A DNA stretch of 64,000 bases from Parasphingorhabdus marina DSM 22363 (GTDB lineage Bacteria > Pseudomonadota > Alphaproteobacteria > Sphingomonadales > Sphingomonadaceae): positions 930,001-994,000 of the forward strand of contig NZ_FSQW01000001.1 in assembly GCF_900128895.1 (NCBI RefSeq). Reading direction: 5' to 3'. Shown piece by piece: positions 43,315 to 51,042 of this stretch. The notes under the pieces are model-generated. The model did no database searches and had not been told where the DNA came from. It was given only the letters and a program-made list of their open reading frames with translations. How positions within the stretch are numbered: position 1 is the first letter of the stretch; the number at the start of each line of letters is the position of its first letter. The translations under genes were made by a program, and so were the position numbers.

Positions 43315-44277
43315 ATGGACAAGGCTCCATCTCTCCCTGATTCCGCCGTTCCGGCTGCCTCGGTCGCAGGAAGTGCGACTCCGGACGACCTCAATATCCA
43401 GTCGCGTAACCGGCATTTTGCCAGTGCGCCGATGGAGAATCGCTACTGGGCTGGTGGTGATCCCTACGGGACGGCCTTTTTCAACGCGCTGTCGGTGACA
43501 TTTCCCAAAGGGGAAACCTTCTTCATTGAGGTCCTCAAGCAATATCGCAAGGATGCACCGGAAAAACTGGCGCATGAAATCGGCGCCTTCATTCGCCAGG
43601 AAGCGGTTCACAGCCGCGAGCATGCCTTTTTCAACCGTCATGTCGAAGCCGCAGGCTATGACATATCGCGGCTGGAAGCCACGCTCGCCGGCGTGCTGGA
43701 CGGCATTCGGGAAATGCCGCCCATCTATCACCTCGCGGCGACGATGTGCCTCGAGCATATGACCGCCATTCTTGCCGCGGAATTCATCAAGAATCCGTCC
43801 TATTTTGCCGAAGCCGACGAAGACCAGCGGAACATGTGGCTGTGGCATGCGTCCGAGGAAATCGAGCACAAGGGCGTTGCCTATGACACCTGGCTGCATG
43901 AAACCCGGGACTGGAGCCGCTGGAAGCGCTGGACGGTAAAGTCGGTGTTCATGGCGCGTATTTCCGTCGGATTTGCCAAGAATCGGGCCAGGGGCATGCT
44001 CGACCTGCTGCGGCAGGACGGCATTTCAGGCCCCCGTGCGATGGCAGGCCTGGCCCGCTATGCGCTTCTGTCTCCCGGACCTTTCCGGCGGACCATCGGT
44101 ACCTGGTTCCAGTTCTTCCTGCCCGGCTTCCATCCCTGGAATATCGATGATCGCGATCTCGTCCAGCTGGCCGAAAGCGAATATGAGGCTGCCGTCATGG
44201 ATCAACATGGCGGCGAAGAAACGGTCTCCGACATGCCGGAACCCAGGCGCGCCGGAAAGCTGCCCAAAGTCGCCTGA
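43315..44277 (+). CDS. PF10118-family metal-dependent hydrolase-like protein (copy 2)
   Basis: 320 residues, closely related to the protein at 36723-37628: same EGTFFIEVLKQYRKD-like start (GETFFIEVLKQYRKDAPEKL), IRQEAVHSREHAFFNRHVE, CLEHMTAILAAEFI and HASEEIEHKGVAYDTWLHET. Two di-metal Glu/His patterns. It has no adjacent TetR gene, unlike copy 1, so it may be expressed under different conditions. GGAGGACCGCAACACTA precedes the ATG. Confidence 0.82.
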   Translation: MDKAPSLPDSAVPAASVAGSATPDDLNIQSRNRHFASAPMENRYWAGGDPYGTAFFNALSVTFPKGETFFIEVLKQYRKDAPEKLAHEIGAFIRQEAVHSREHAFFNRHVEAAGYDISRLEATLAGVLDGIREMPPIYHLAATMCLEHMTAILAAEFIKNPSYFAEADEDQRNMWLWHASEEIEHKGVAYDTWLHETRDWSRWKRWTVKSVFMARISVGFAKNRARGMLDLLRQDGISGPRAMAGLARYALLSPGPFRRTIGTWFQFFLPGFHPWNIDDRDLVQLAESEYEAAVMDQHGGEETVSDMPEPRRAGKLPKVA

Positions 44278-44280
44278 ACC

Positions 44281-44832
44281 TCAGGCCGCGAGTTGTCGCA
44301 TGCCGTCCTGGTCGTCATCCGCGCACAGGCGGACCTCATATTCGATCGCGTCGACCTTGCACCCGCGCCCCTTTGCAAAGCGGCGGGTTATCTCTCCGGT
44401 CGGACGGAAGCCCAGTTTTTTCAATACTTTGCCCGAAGCCGGGTTGTCGACATAGTGCGCGGCCTTCAGCGAACACAGGCCGACGGATGAGGCCGCCTCC
44501 ATTGCGGCGCGCCCCGCTTCCGTTGCATAGCCCAGCCCCCAGTGTTGCCGCGAGATCCAGTAGCCGAATTCCGGGGACCCGTCATCATCGGGGCTGACTC
44601 CGATCGAACCGACCAGTTGCGGTGCTCCGGCCGTGCGCCGGAAGATCAGAAAGTCGGGGATGTGGGCGGGACGGGGCCGGTTCAGAAATTCCCGCGCATC
44701 CTTTGCCGCATAGGGCCAGGGGGCCCGGCCCAGATTGCGGACAATCGCTTCGTCATTGATCGCGTCATACAGCGCGGGTGCATCTTCCGGCCAGCCGGGC
44801 CGCAATAACAGTCTTTCGGTTCTGGCAAACAT
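44281..44832 (-). CDS. GNAT-family N-acetyltransferase
   Basis: 183 residues: RLLLRPGWPEDAPALYDAIN at the start and the acetyl-CoA loop GYWISRQHWGLGYATEAGRA in the middle, typical of RimJ/RimL-type GNATs that acetylate amines or protein N-termini. It is 3 bp from the convergent PF10118 copy 2. No strong ribosome site. Confidence 0.85.
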   Translation of the reverse strand: MFARTERLLLRPGWPEDAPALYDAINDEAIVRNLGRAPWPYAAKDAREFLNRPRPAHIPDFLIFRRTAGAPQLVGSIGVSPDDDGSPEFGYWISRQHWGLGYATEAGRAAMEAASSVGLCSLKAAHYVDNPASGKVLKKLGFRPTGEITRRFAKGRGCKVDAIEYEVRLCADDDQDGMRQLAA

Positions 44833-44935
44833 CGGGACTCTCCAAATTCCATGTCAATCGTCCCCGTTCGATGACCCGCCATTAACCGGGCGGGATGACA
44901 AATCGGTGACCTTTTCGGCAGGGAGAGACAAAAAA

Positions 44936-44959
44936 AGGGAGAGGGGTGACCCTCTCCCT
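44936..44959 (-). terminator. Intrinsic terminator after rpmA
   Basis: Perfect 10-bp stem AGGGAGAGGG (44936-44945) with CCCTCTCCCT (44950-44959), 4-nt loop, and seven A to the left that read as a U-run on the minus strand. Confidence 0.9.
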
Positions 44960-45027
44960 GAAATCTGGTGTTCCTTCTGGAACATCCGGGTCATCCCTCG
45001 AAGGACAACCCGTTATCGATTGTCCGG

Positions 45028-45297
45028 TTATTCGGCGGCTTCCGCCATGGCATCGACCGACACATATTTGCGGCCGAGCTTGCCCTTGTGGAAGGACACC
45101 TTGCCATCGACGAGCGCAAAAAGAGTGTGGTCCTTGCCCATACCCACATTGCGACCCGGATGGGTCTTTGTGCCGCGCTGGCGCACGATAATATTGCCGG
45201 CCACAACAGCTTCGCTGCCATATTTCTTTACGCCAAGACGGCGGCCTTCTGAATCACGGCCGTTGCGGGAGGAACCGCCTGCTTTCTTATGTGCCAT
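45028..45297 (-). CDS. rpmA: 50S ribosomal protein L27
   Basis: 89 residues, standard L27: [20 protein letters not shown] at the start (basic arm reaching the peptidyl-transferase centre), [20 protein letters not shown], and [20 protein letters not shown]. It follows rplU by 3 bp, the usual operon, and is followed by a strong terminator. Confidence 0.98.
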   Translation of the reverse strand: MAHKKAGGSSRNGRDSEGRRLGVKKYGSEAVVAGNIIVRQRGTKTHPGRNVGMGKDHTLFALVDGKVSFHKGKLGRKYVSVDAMAEAAE

Positions 45298-45300
45298 GGT

Positions 45301-45846
45301 TTAGTCTTCCTTCTTGGCAGCGGTTTTCTTGGCCGCTGGCTTTTTCGCCGAAGCCTTTTTGGCTGCAGCTGGTTTGGCTTCGGTTTTCGCTGCGGCTTTC
45401 TTGGCAGGTGCCTTTTTCGCCGGAGCTTTTTTGGCCGGAGCCTTCTTCTCGGTTGCTTTCTTCGCAGGAGCAGCCTTTTTCTCTGCAGCCGGCTTGTCAG
45501 CGGCAGGTGCAGCTTCCTTCTTCGCAGCGGCCTTTTTCGCCGGCGCCTTGCCGCCAATCGCATTGATCTTCAGCACGGTGTGCTGCTGGCGATGGCCGTT
45601 TTTGCGGCGATAATTGTGCCGGCGGCGTTTCTTGAAGACGATGACCTTCTCGCCCTTTTCCTGCGCAACGATTTCCGCCGCGACTTTCAGGCCCTTGACG
45701 TCTTTCATTTCGCCACCGTCACCGGCCAGCAGAACATCATCCAGAGTCACCGAATCACCCGCTTCACCGGCAAGTTTTTCGACAGCGATTATATCTCCAG
45801 CAGTAACGCGATATTGCTTACCGCCGGTGCGCACTATTGCGAACAT
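45301..45846 (-). CDS. rplU: 50S ribosomal protein L21 with long Lys/Ala tail
   Basis: 181 residues. The first 103 are ordinary L21 ([20 protein letters not shown] to [20 protein letters not shown] and VLKINAI). The last 78 or so are a low-complexity Ala/Lys/Pro tail ([17 protein letters not shown] repeats, ending TAAKKED), reminiscent of histone-H1-like sequence. Such tails occur on L21 in some alphaproteobacteria; the function is unknown. First gene of the rplU-rpmA operon. Confidence 0.96.
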   Translation of the reverse strand: MFAIVRTGGKQYRVTAGDIIAVEKLAGEAGDSVTLDDVLLAGDGGEMKDVKGLKVAAEIVAQEKGEKVIVFKKRRRHNYRRKNGHRQQHTVLKINAIGGKAPAKKAAAKKEAAPAADKPAAEKKAAPAKKATEKKAPAKKAPAKKAPAKKAAAKTEAKPAAAKKASAKKPAAKKTAAKKED

Positions 45847-46066
45847 GGCATTGTTTCCGTTTCAATCTTGTGGTTCCAGCGCACGAGCACAGAAACGCGA
45901 GTCTCTCGGCTCACGCTGGAAAGAGTGCGCAGCTAACCGATGGTGGGCGCGCTGTCAACCTGCACGGCTCGATTTTTCGCCGATTTTTCACATCGGTTCT
46001 GGCCAAAAGCCCGGCCGTCGTCATTGGCCGTTGCGGGCACTCGCGTCGCACCTTATGAAGACCGGG

Positions 46067-46585
46067 ATGAACAGGTCCGCTCTTTTGCTCCCGCTGGCTT
46101 CGCTGCTGTTTGCAGGCTGTGCCATGCAACAGGACAGTTTTCCTTCGCTTGCCAAAAGAGCGATTGAGGACATTCCGGCCGAAGGCCCCCAAATAGCGCC
46201 CGACATTGATGCCGTGGCTTCGCTTCCGGTCGAATTGCAGCGGGAGGTCGATGCGGCAGTTGGCCAAAGCGATGCCGCTCACCGGAATTTTCTGGCTGAT
46301 CTTTCAACGGTGGAGAGCTCTGTTTCCGCGGGTCGTAATGCAGAACCGTCGAGCGAATCATGGGTTGTGGCCCAGATGCAGCTCTCGGCACTCGAAACCC
46401 GGCGCAGCCCTTCGGTCTCGGCGCTGGCGGATCTTGACGCCCTGTATTTCCGGCGGCTGGAAAGCGAGTTTTCGGATAATCCGCCGGGGGGTGCGGCACT
46501 GATTGACCGGTCCCGCAAACAGGTTGCGGAGCAGGTTGAGATGCAGCAGCGGAAAATTGACGAGCTGAAAGCGGTGCTTCGCTGA
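46067..46585 (+). CDS. Small lipoprotein, unknown function
   Basis: About 172 residues. NRSALLLPLASLLFAGC is a lipoprotein signal with lipobox FAGC. The mature part is helical and rich in Ala, Glu and Ser (IDAVASLPVELQREVDAAVG, MQLSALETRRSPSVSALADL) and ends in a coiled-coil-like helix (QVAEQVEMQQRKIDELKAVL). The ATG at 46055 is also possible. No family recognised. It is convergent with the carbonic anhydrase gene. Confidence 0.68.
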   Translation: MNRSALLLPLASLLFAGCAMQQDSFPSLAKRAIEDIPAEGPQIAPDIDAVASLPVELQREVDAAVGQSDAAHRNFLADLSTVESSVSAGRNAEPSSESWVVAQMQLSALETRRSPSVSALADLDALYFRRLESEFSDNPPGGAALIDRSRKQVAEQVEMQQRKIDELKAVLR

Positions 46586-46592
46586 TCAGCTG

Positions 46593-47150
46593 TCAGCTGT
46601 CTGCAGCTTCGATTGCCGCCTTGTGCGCCTTCGCATTCTCGACATAATGCGCCACTCCCATGCGCATGCCCGCAATCGCGGGCTCTGGCAGATCCCGCAT
46701 ATATTTGGCGGGCGAGCCGGCCCAAAGTTGCCCGCTCGGGATCCGCTTGTTCGGCGTCAGTGTTGCGCCGGCCGCCAGCATCGCATCACCCTCGATCACG
46801 CAACCGTCCATGACCGTGGTGGACAGACCGACAAAGGCCCGGTCTTCCAGTTTGGCACCGTGCAGCATGACCATGTGCCCGACCAGGACATCGTCGCCAA
46901 TGATTGTCGGGTGGCCATTTGGTGTTGCAGGCGACGCACTGTCGCAATGAATGGTCGTGCCGTCCTGAATGTTGCTGCGCGCCCCAATCCGGATGAAATT
47001 CACGTCGGCGCGGATCACGCAATTATACCAGACGCTGGATTCGGGTCCGATTTCCACATCACCGATAATCTTGCACCCGGGGGCGATAAAGGCGCTGTTG
47101 TGAATTTTCGGTGTTTTGCCGTTGAACGGCAGGATGGTCACATCTTTCAT
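46593..47150 (-). CDS. Gamma carbonic anhydrase-family protein
   Basis: 185 residues forming a left-handed beta-helix by hexapeptide repeats (SAFIAPGCKIIGDVEIGPES and onward), with metal His in TTIHCDSAS, VGHMVMLHGAKL. Relatives YrdA/PaaY-type proteins include active carbonic anhydrases and acyl-CoA-linked enzymes, so the reaction is unproven. Its start overlaps the next gene's stop by 4 bp. Confidence 0.88.
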   Translation of the reverse strand: MKDVTILPFNGKTPKIHNSAFIAPGCKIIGDVEIGPESSVWYNCVIRADVNFIRIGARSNIQDGTTIHCDSASPATPNGHPTIIGDDVLVGHMVMLHGAKLEDRAFVGLSTTVMDGCVIEGDAMLAAGATLTPNKRIPSGQLWAGSPAKYMRDLPEPAIAGMRMGVAHYVENAKAHKAAIEAADS

Positions 47151-47689
47151 TGCGGGCGGTCCTTTGCGTATACGACATGGCGGCGAAGCGGACTGTTTTC
47201 TTTAAGCGCCGGGTGATCGAAAGCAAGTTCCGGGCGAATCTCCAACCCAAGTTTTGCCATAAGGCGCCAGCTGGGTTCGTTGATCTCGGCCGTGAAGGAA
47301 ACAATACGCGGCCATTCGGAGTTGGCCCAGATCCAGTCAAGGCAGGCCGACGCAGCTTCAAAAGCCAGGCCGCGCCGCCAATGGGTGCGCGCCAGTCGCC
47401 AGCCAATCTCCAGCTCCCCGGTAAGCGGATAATGGGGCGGGCATGTCTGAAATCCGGTAAAACCGAAAAATTCACCGCTCTCCTTTTCTTCGAGTGCCCA
47501 AAGGCCGAACCCGTGTTCCAGAAAATGCCCGGTGATGCGATCCACAAGTGCGTTACTTTGTTCTTCTGTCAGCAGCGCTGGAAAATAGCGCATGACTTCC
47601 GGATCAGTGTTCATCGCCGCAAAAGCCGGGCGATCTTCGTCGCGCCACTCGCGCAGGACCAGCCGGTCGGTTTCCAGCCGGGAGACCAT
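47147..47689 (-). CDS. GNAT-family N-acetyltransferase
   Basis: 180 residues: RLETDRLVLREWRDEDRPAF at the start, the acetyl-CoA region LEIGWRLARTHWRRGLAFEA and SFTAEINEPSWRLMAKLGLE. Probable RimJ/RimL-like acetyltransferase. It is between hemB (1-bp overlap) and the gamma carbonic anhydrase gene (4-bp overlap), so three genes are one operon. Confidence 0.87.
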   Translation of the reverse strand: MVSRLETDRLVLREWRDEDRPAFAAMNTDPEVMRYFPALLTEEQSNALVDRITGHFLEHGFGLWALEEKESGEFFGFTGFQTCPPHYPLTGELEIGWRLARTHWRRGLAFEAASACLDWIWANSEWPRIVSFTAEINEPSWRLMAKLGLEIRPELAFDHPALKENSPLRRHVVYAKDRPQ

Positions 47690-48699
47690 TATTGCTGCAG
47701 CAGCTTTGCGGCGTCGGCGGCAAAATAGGTGAGTATGCCCGAACAGCCAGCCCGTTTGAACGCGACCAGTTTCTCCATCATCAGGGCGTCATGATCACCC
47801 ACCCCTGCGGCGGCTCCGGTCTTGACCAGCGCATATTCTCCAGACACCTGATAGGCGTAAACGGGCACGTCAAAGCGCTGTTTCGCCCGGAAGATGATGT
47901 CCAGATAGGCGAGGCCGGGCTTGACCATCACGCTGTCTGCCCCTTCGGCAATATCCATGGCTATTTCGCGCATGGCTTCGTCGCCATTGGCGGGGTCCAT
48001 CTGATAGGTTTTCTTGTCGCCCTTGAGCGCACCACTGGAGCCCACTGCGTCCCGAAACGGTCCGTAAAAGGCACTGGCATATTTGGCGGAATAGGCCATG
48101 ATCTGGACATTGTGGTGGCTGGCCAGCTCCAGTGTGTCGCGGATCGCGGCCACCCGGCCATCCATCATGTCGGACGGTGCGATGATGTCGGCGCCCGCAT
48201 TGGCCTGGTTCAGTGCCTGCTTTGTGAGCATGTCGAGCGTGCGGTCATTTTCGACATAACCGTGGTCATCAATCAGACCGTCCTGACCATGGCTGGTATA
48301 GGGGTCCAGTGCTACGTCGGTCAGAATTCCGATCTTGTCTCCCAGCGCATCCTTGACGACCCGGATCGCGCGACACATCAGATTGTCGGGATTGAGGGCC
48401 TCGGCCGCATCAGCGCTGCGCCGGTAAGCCTGGGTATTGGGAAAGAGGGCAAGGCAGGGGATTCCGAGATCCACCGCTTCTCGTGCCCGCTCCACGATCA
48501 GATCAACGGACCAGCGACTGACACCCGGCAGCGAGTCGATCGGCTCGGAATGACTATTGCCTTCGGTGATGAACAGCGGCCAGATCAGATCCGATGCTGC
48601 GAGCCGGTTTTCCCGTACCATGGCACGGCTCCACGCCGTCGTCCGGGAACGGCGCAGTCGGGTTCTTGGATATGCAGGAGTGCCGGAAGTCATCGACAT
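47689..48699 (-). CDS. hemB: Porphobilinogen synthase (5-aminolaevulinate dehydratase)
   Basis: 336 residues. Active-site lysines lie in MAYSAKYASAFYGPFRDAVG and SVMVKPGLAYLDII. The metal-ligand stretch DVALDPYTSHGQDGLI lacks the three Cys of zinc enzymes, so it is the Mg-type found in many alphaproteobacteria. It condenses two 5-aminolaevulinates to porphobilinogen in haem and cobalamin synthesis. First gene of an operon with GNAT and carbonic anhydrase genes. Confidence 0.96.
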   Translation of the reverse strand: MSMTSGTPAYPRTRLRRSRTTAWSRAMVRENRLAASDLIWPLFITEGNSHSEPIDSLPGVSRWSVDLIVERAREAVDLGIPCLALFPNTQAYRRSADAAEALNPDNLMCRAIRVVKDALGDKIGILTDVALDPYTSHGQDGLIDDHGYVENDRTLDMLTKQALNQANAGADIIAPSDMMDGRVAAIRDTLELASHHNVQIMAYSAKYASAFYGPFRDAVGSSGALKGDKKTYQMDPANGDEAMREIAMDIAEGADSVMVKPGLAYLDIIFRAKQRFDVPVYAYQVSGEYALVKTGAAAGVGDHDALMMEKLVAFKRAGCSGILTYFAADAAKLLQQ

Positions 48700-48804
48700 G
48701 CCTTAGCGAACCTCCTGAATCTTCTCAATAACTGTTAGCCATTTTGCCGGTAATGATGTTATGATCGGACGCAATCCGTGGTCGCCAACGGAGAATTTGC
48801 AAAA

Positions 48805-49221
48805 ATGAAAAAGATACTGGTAGCCACCATGGCTTCGATTTGCCTGTTGTCTGCATGCAGCGACGCGGCCAAGGAGAGCTCCGCAGAAAGCGACGCGGAC
48901 GTTTTAGCGGAAGAAAATGCCACCGACACCGGGCCCAATGTTGCTCGTCCAGTGGAATCGGTCGAGCCATCAGAATTCAGCCGCAGTCTGGATCAGGGAT
49001 TCAGGACCGGCTGGACACAAAGCTTCGTCAGCAATTGTGTGAAGGAAGCTGGAAATTCAGGTGCCCCGGAGGAGGTGGTCCGTCCGGTTTGTGAATGTTC
49101 CTCGGGCGAGGTGCTGGCCCGGCTCACGGATATGCAGGAACTGGCGCAACCACCAGAAAAGAAGATGATGGACGCGCTGCAGATTTGCGTGGCCCGGTCC
49201 AGACAGGACGGCCAGCCCTAG
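48805..49221 (+). CDS. Small lipoprotein, unknown function
   Basis: 138 residues from the ATG at 48805 (the frame opens at 48778). KKILVATMASICLLSAC is a lipoprotein signal with lipobox LSAC. An acidic Ser/Glu-rich linker is followed by FSRSLDQGFRTGWTQSFVSN and four Cys (SNCVKEAG, VCECSSGE, LQICVARS), so disulfides are likely. Last 4 bp overlap the convergent M23 gene. Not assigned to a family. Confidence 0.68.
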   Translation: MKKILVATMASICLLSACSDAAKESSAESDADVLAEENATDTGPNVARPVESVEPSEFSRSLDQGFRTGWTQSFVSNCVKEAGNSGAPEEVVRPVCECSSGEVLARLTDMQELAQPPEKKMMDALQICVARSRQDGQP

Positions 49222-50864
49222 CTGTTCAGCGGCTTGTTCAGGCGGCTGATTTCGCGGTTTTCGGCGGGGCGCCGCGAAGCGCTTTTCAGCGCACCAAGGG
49301 CGGCGCCGGGCTCGACATTCTTCAGGCGCTCAAGTTCACCCTTGAAGCGGCGCAGCTCGCGTCCGCCCAGTTTCGCACGCTGGACAAATTTGACCGAGTT
49401 GGGATTGATCGTCCGCCCGTTGCGGTACAGCTCGTAATGCAGATGCGGTCCGGTCGACAGGCCGGTCGAACCGATATAGCCGATAATCTGGCCCTGACGA
49501 ACCCGGCGGCCATTGCTCACGGCAATGCGGCTCATATGTGCATAGCCTGATGCAAGTCCGCCGCTATGCTTGATCTTGACGAACTTGCCAAAGCCACCCT
49601 TGCGACCCGCAAATGTCACGGTCCCGTCCGTCACGGCATAGATGGGAGCACCATAGCCGCCGCCAAAATCGATGCCGCTGTGCATGCGCTTGTAGCGCAG
49701 GATCGGATGCCGGCGCATGCCATATCCGGATGTCCGGCGACCATTGGTGGGGCGGACCAGCTGTCCGCTGGACTGGCCAACACCGGAAGCCTCGAACCAG
49801 TTGTTGCGGCCGCCGCTGTTCCATTTCATCATCTGGGCCTTGGGCTTGCTGTCCCGTTCGAGCCCGGCATAAACCAGATCGCCCACTTCGACCTCACCGG
49901 TTTCAGCCCGGCGATAGGAGAGGATGATGTCAAATTCGTCTGTCGCGCGAATATCCCGGGAGACCGACAGTTTCTTGCCGATCACCTGCAGATATTTCTG
50001 GACCGCACCGGCAGGTGCACCGGCGGCCCGCGCGGAGCGATAAAGGCTCGATCCGACAACGCCGCGAATACGCAGCGGCGTATCATCGACAAGGATCGGC
50101 TTGCGTTGCAGTTTCAGTTTTCCGTCCTGGCGCAGGACCTCCAGATTGAGATCAAAGCGGGCCCGGAATGCCAGCTGGTCGAGCGGGCGCGGCTGATTGC
50201 GATCCTGCCGCCGACCGAGTGTTACGTCAATTTTGGTGCCGGGCTTGATGTCTCTGACAGAAACGGCTTCTGCGATCAGATCGGTGACTTCGCCGGCTTC
50301 ATTTCCGGCAACCCCCGCGCGTTGCAGGACGCGCCGCAAACTGTCACCGCGGCCGAGTGTGGCGACCAATTCGATCGAAGGACGTTCCGGACTTTCGGCC
50401 AGCGGCCGGACAGCATCTGTTGCTGCCATGCTGATCCCGGTATCCGAACCATAGGCGAGGGGCGCGATCATCTGGGACCGCGCCTGGTCAGCCTGCGATC
50501 CGATCAATGGTGCGTTCTGATGTCCTGCGATCGGCCCGAAGTCGGGGAGGCAGGAAATGGCGACACTGCACAACAGAACCAGCGTGCCGAGTCCGCGGAA
50601 CCAGACCATGCTGCCAATGTCCCGGCCGAGATCAGGCACCCATTCGACATCGGCCAGTTCGTCACGCCAGTGGTCGAACCATTCGCCGAATTTCTCGCCA
50701 AAAGGAAATTTTTCGCCAAGGGGGTTTTCCACGACAACGGACGCCGACTGCAGGCCTGCAGTGGCAGCGCCATTTCCCTGGTTGGCAAACATGTCGTTAC
50801 TCTTGAACAAGCGCACCCCTAAACCGGATCGGTGGTCCCTCAAACGTTCGGGAAACCGGCCCAT
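49218..50864 (-). CDS. M23-family peptidoglycan endopeptidase
   Basis: 548 residues: cytoplasmic N-terminus, one membrane segment (about 88-108), a LysM/OapA-like domain (LGRGDSLRRVLQRAGVAGNE) and a C-terminal M23 domain with zinc-site motifs HSGIDFGGGYG and HxH in GPHLHYELYRNG. It probably cleaves cell-wall crosslinks. All zinc ligands (His, Asp, His) appear present, so it should be active. Divergent from the helicase gene across a 140-bp gap with no gene. Confidence 0.9.
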   Translation of the reverse strand: MGRFPERLRDHRSGLGVRLFKSNDMFANQGNGAATAGLQSASVVVENPLGEKFPFGEKFGEWFDHWRDELADVEWVPDLGRDIGSMVWFRGLGTLVLLCSVAISCLPDFGPIAGHQNAPLIGSQADQARSQMIAPLAYGSDTGISMAATDAVRPLAESPERPSIELVATLGRGDSLRRVLQRAGVAGNEAGEVTDLIAEAVSVRDIKPGTKIDVTLGRRQDRNQPRPLDQLAFRARFDLNLEVLRQDGKLKLQRKPILVDDTPLRIRGVVGSSLYRSARAAGAPAGAVQKYLQVIGKKLSVSRDIRATDEFDIILSYRRAETGEVEVGDLVYAGLERDSKPKAQMMKWNSGGRNNWFEASGVGQSSGQLVRPTNGRRTSGYGMRRHPILRYKRMHSGIDFGGGYGAPIYAVTDGTVTFAGRKGGFGKFVKIKHSGGLASGYAHMSRIAVSNGRRVRQGQIIGYIGSTGLSTGPHLHYELYRNGRTINPNSVKFVQRAKLGGRELRRFKGELERLKNVEPGAALGALKSASRRPAENREISRLNKPLNS

Positions 50865-51042
50865 TTCTGTTCCAACCTCTGTGTAGGAATAGAGTTAATG
50901 TCAAATTAAGATGTGGGGCCATTTGTGTTCCGCGCGGTGAAACGTGTAAAATCACCGATATCCGGTCCGAATCGGCGGGAAATCTGGAGATTCCGCAAAA
51001 ATTCTCTTGCCTGACATGCCATGTTGCGATCATCTGCGTCCG

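Noticed and set aside
45289-45936. Long open frames opposite rplU (for example 215 codons)
   Set aside because: They are mirrors of the Ala/Lys tail of L21 and give low-complexity Phe/Leu- or Ala/Phe-rich chains with no domain.
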